From: Erinaceus europaeus
Taxonomy: Eukaryota > Chordata > Mammalia > Eulipotyphla > Erinaceidae
Assembly: GCF_950295315.1 (NCBI RefSeq)
Contig: NC_080165.1
Coordinates: 8,434,417 to 8,498,416 of the forward strand
Reading direction: 5' to 3'
DNA: 64,000 nucleotides
The first letter of the stretch is position 1; every line of letters starts with the position of its first letter. A program made the position numbers and the translations under genes. The notes under the pieces were generated by a model. That model was not told where the DNA came from and ran no database searches. It saw only the letters and a program-made list of their open reading frames with translations. Shown here piece after piece: positions 63,879 through 64,000 of the stretch.

Positions 63879-64000
63879 TGTCGGGCAGCCCCATGATCTG
63901 CTCCATCACTGATACTGTGGCCTATTTACATAATCATTGTTTTGCCTGAGACCCACCCTGCTTGCAGGGTACTGGTTAATCCCGCTGGTTAGAACTTTCA
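63879..64000 (+). mobile_element. ERV LTR, U3 start, cut by window edge
   Basis: It starts TGTCGGGCAGCC; GTGGCCTATTTACATAATCA..TTGCCTGAGACCCACCCTGC mirrors the inverse of the LTR at 16268-16573. Confidence 0.75.

Overview
The window is mammalian nuclear DNA. It holds the 3' end of one protein-coding gene, GRM1 (metabotropic glutamate receptor 1, + strand), set in a very dense field of retrotransposons. The organism is most likely a hedgehog (Erinaceus-type). The evidence is dozens of tRNA-headed SINEs with the body CCCACCTGCAGGGG..GGTGAAGCAGG..TGCAGGTGTCT, of a type I associate from memory with Erinaceus. The species call is an inference; no database was searched.

Layout. Positions 1-16661 are the last introns of GRM1. 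They contain one 85-nt cassette exon (7557-7641), which encodes the alternative short tail of the mGluR1b splice form. The terminal exon starts at 16662, its coding part ends at 17598, and a SINE-free 3' UTR runs to a poly(A) signal at 20118-20123. A cryptic acceptor 35 nt inside the terminal exon matches the mGluR1d form, so three receptor tails (long Homer/PDZ-binding 1a, short 1b, short 1d) can be read here. From 20140 to 64000 the DNA is intergenic, with no further host gene recognised.

Repeats. Names here are local labels. SINE-A has a head like GTAGCGCAGCGGGTTAAGC and a (CAA)n/(AAT)n tail; a longer version adds a GGAGCAGTGGATTCATAGTGC module. SINE-B has a head like GGTGGCGCACCTGGTTGAGC and ends CTGTCTCTATCCAATAAATAAAG. 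SINE-C has a head like GATAGCATAATGGTTATGCA. SINE-D covers other tRNA-like SINEs. L1 3' UTRs come in at least two types: L1-D (about 1.3 kb, ending GTACCCCTCTTATCCTATGG..TTTTTATAAATAAA) and L1-E (ending in TTTACTGTTGACTG..CCCCAATAAAG). Several small ERV LTRs end in ..ACAACA and mostly have 6-bp target-site duplications (TSDs). There is also one gammaretrovirus-like ERV piece with a tRNA-Pro-type primer-binding site (PBS).

Most unusual content. (1) A reverse-transcriptase C-terminal fragment at about 37655-38595 is clearly not L1. Its reading frame ends in TAG followed directly by (AAG)n, so the element has essentially no 3' UTR. (2) Two 18-20-nt insertions, at 34942-34959 and 38915-38934, consist only of that same 3' terminus, and each is flanked by a perfect TSD (16 and 10 bp). 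(3) An ERV-like insertion at 511-1993 has LTRs in opposite orientation at its two ends but a single 6-bp TSD. (4) A solo LTR ends 88 bp before the terminal GRM1 exon. Several L1/SINE insertions show nesting, twin-priming inversion and repeated use of one target site.
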